In this document: positions 33,458 through 34,961 of the stretch, piece after piece
Layout: every line of letters starts with the position of its first letter
How positions within the stretch are numbered: position 1 is the stretch's first letter
From: an uncultured Paracoccaceae bacterium
Lineage (GTDB): Bacteria > Pseudomonadota > Alphaproteobacteria > Rhodobacterales > Rhodobacteraceae
Length of the DNA stretch: 34,961 bases
Assembly (NCBI GenBank): GCA_947500005.1
Contig: CANMQJ010000030.1
Span: forward strand, 1 to 34,961
Direction of reading: 5' to 3'
Notes under the pieces: model-generated
The model's database searches: none
Told to the model about the DNA's origin: nothing
What the model saw: only the letters and a program-made list of their open reading frames with translations
Translations under genes and position numbers: made by a program

Positions 33458-34651
33458 ATGACAGCGCGCGAATTCTCCATCTGGCGCAAGCCGCAGCACC
33501 ACATGGATGTCGAGAATCCCGGCCATCACGTTCATTGGGTCGAGTTGTTCTTCGACCTCATCCACGTGGTGACGATCTTCCAGCTCGGGAATTTTCTGTC
33601 GCAACATCTCGACCCGTCGGGGTTTCTGTTGTTCACCGGGCTGTTCATCGCCGTGTTCTTCGCGTGGGCCGACAGCTCGGCCTACAATTCCCTCTACGTC
33701 TCGACCGATATCCCGCATCGCATGGTGATGGGGGTGCAGATCGTCACCATGATGTTCATCGCCGCAGCCATACCGGCGGTGTCCGCAGGGGGCTGGCCGT
33801 TCTTCGCCCTCGGCTACGCACTGAACAGAGCACTGACCGCCTGGCTCTACTGGCGCGCGCGCTCCATCGGCGCAGAGGAATCCTCGCTGGCCTACGAACA
33901 GGGCCGAAACTTCTTCGTCCTGGCGTTGGTCTTCGCTATCAGTGCAGTCCTGCCGCGTCCGCTCTCATACTGGGTGTTCGGCGCAGGGGTCATTGCCATT
34001 CAGCTACAATACATGCTGCCAAAAGTCGGGACACTGCGCTTCGAGCGGTTCCTTCCGCGGCTCGAACACCTATCTGAACGTTTTGCGCTCCTGATGCTGA
34101 TCTTGATCGGCGAGGGGTTCTTCAAGATCGTCATCACACTTTCCGACAAGGGTATTTACAAGGTCGGCGCCGGAACGCTGTTCAATGTCGTAATGGGCGG
34201 CCTGTCCCTCTTCGCGCTGGCCTGGGTCTATTTCGACAGCGCCGGCAACGCAAAGGTGCGCGGGCGCACTCTGTCGCTACTCCTGGGCTACTGGTTTGCC
34301 CATATCATTCTCATGTGGAGCGCCCTGCTGATCGCGGTTGCACTCGCCGGCGAAGTCTATGTCGGGCTACTCGACCCGTTTCCCACCGATTACGGCGTGA
34401 TCGGCTGTGTCGGCCTCGCCGTGTTCCTCGCAGCACTATGTTGGTTGCAGACGCTGGTCGAAGGCCGGGAGATGACGCGCAGATACCATCACGGTCGGCT
34501 GCGCCTGTTCGGGATTGCCATGGCATTGGTGACGCTTCTCGTGCATCCCTTCGTGCCATCAATCATTGGCAATCTCCTGTGGGGCACTGGTCTATTCTCT
34601 CAAGCTGCGTGGCCACTCTACCTGGCAATGAGTGAGCGACGAGTGGCATAG
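33458..34651 (+). CDS. Second LtrA family membrane protein
   Basis: A 397-residue polytopic membrane protein with the strongest LtrA signature of the pair: VHWVELFFDLIHVVTIFQLG near residues 26-45, and HLSERFALLMLILIGEGFFKIV at about 204-225 with the conserved ERF and GE. Around ten hydrophobic helices are visible, including LIHVVTIF, FTGLFIAVFFAWA and HIILMWSALLIAVALAG. The basic tail, EGREMTRRYHHGRLR, would be cytosolic. ATG 33458 has GAGGAGA. It follows pirin by 63 bp, probably in one transcript. Function in the family is not established. Confidence 0.88.
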   Translation: MTAREFSIWRKPQHHMDVENPGHHVHWVELFFDLIHVVTIFQLGNFLSQHLDPSGFLLFTGLFIAVFFAWADSSAYNSLYVSTDIPHRMVMGVQIVTMMFIAAAIPAVSAGGWPFFALGYALNRALTAWLYWRARSIGAEESSLAYEQGRNFFVLALVFAISAVLPRPLSYWVFGAGVIAIQLQYMLPKVGTLRFERFLPRLEHLSERFALLMLILIGEGFFKIVITLSDKGIYKVGAGTLFNVVMGGLSLFALAWVYFDSAGNAKVRGRTLSLLLGYWFAHIILMWSALLIAVALAGEVYVGLLDPFPTDYGVIGCVGLAVFLAALCWLQTLVEGREMTRRYHHGRLRLFGIAMALVTLLVHPFVPSIIGNLLWGTGLFSQAAWPLYLAMSERRVA

Positions 34652-34961
34652 GGCTACCCCGGCAATCTGATGGTGCAACTTTCGAGAATTATGGTTCCGT
34701 CTCGCACGGCGTTCCGAAAAATCCTGGCATGGCTCACACTTGCGTCCGAATGGCCGGTTTGGTGCTGTCGAATCGCGGCATTCACCGAATAGACGAATGT
34801 CGGTTTGACGAGCTTGCCCACCCTCTCGAACGCGACCTTGTCTGCGTCGACCAGCTCGACAATCACTTCGCGCAGGAAAACCTCTTAGGTGTTTAGTCCC
34901 GGCATCTGGTGGATCGGATCGAGGATGAATCGATCCGGGTCTGATGTCCAGATTTTGCAGA
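34652..34961. other. Degenerate sequence at the right edge
   Basis: No secure gene is seen. On the minus strand an open frame of 70 codons (34654-34866, GTG start) reads VELVDADKVAFERVGKLV and IRQHQTGHSDASV; its upstream extension into the edge (ILDPIHQMPGLNT) is interrupted only by a TAA at 34888-34890. It could be the end of a broken gene running in from the right. I do not recognise a family. Confidence 0.3.

Noticed and set aside
1..34961. CRISPR array, rRNA genes or a restriction/toxin-antitoxin pair
   Set aside because: No regularly spaced repeats, no rRNA signatures, and no nuclease, methylase or toxin motifs were seen.

Overview
The window looks like part of a chromosome from a marine-type alphaproteobacterium of the Rhodobacterales (Roseobacter lineage). 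The evidence is high GC, type-I-secreted RTX proteins without signal peptides, a stand-alone Hint-domain protein, an NDUFA9-like SDR, gltD/gltB in that order, and gene-end hairpin elements with a conserved AAATA core. No species is claimed.

Positions 1-4130 (minus strand) hold two RTX calcium-binding proteins, the second cut by the left edge. Positions 4131-10152 carry a small VOC protein, AMP nucleosidase, an HU protein with a clear terminator, a cation-diffusion-facilitator, a DMT exporter, and an oxidative-repair set: an exported glutathione-peroxidase-like protein divergent from an overlapping msrB-msrA pair. Positions 10179-16343 (minus) hold an orphan hydantoinase/oxoprolinase-A protein, QueG, a GST, MtgA, a DUF1269-type protein and a Hint-domain protein. 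Positions 16676-23338 (minus) are the glutamate synthase locus gltD - GFA-family gene - gltB. The GFA gene overlaps gltB by 4 bp, and striking direct repeats and palindromes lie between and upstream of the genes. uppP and an NDUFA9-like SDR gene converge at 24370.

A tRNA-Leu(CAG) at 25553-25639 marks the left border of an accessory segment that reaches the right edge. It starts with the N-terminal stub of a phage-type integrase, a decayed IS21 element and the tail of an SDR gene. It continues as a cluster that looks like aromatic/quinone electrophile handling: a LysR regulator, a PcpA/LinE/MhqO-like ring-cleaving dioxygenase broken by one in-frame TGA, two LtrA-like membrane proteins, a YcaC-like cysteine hydrolase, a frameshifted dioxygenase fused to a GNAT tail, and a pirin. 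The two divergent promoter regions of this cluster each contain the same 17-bp dyad GTTCG-N7-CGAAC, which fits a shared LysR operator. That motif, together with the pirin/dioxygenase/hydrolase/LtrA grouping, is the best candidate here for an under-described, apparently decaying, regulon.
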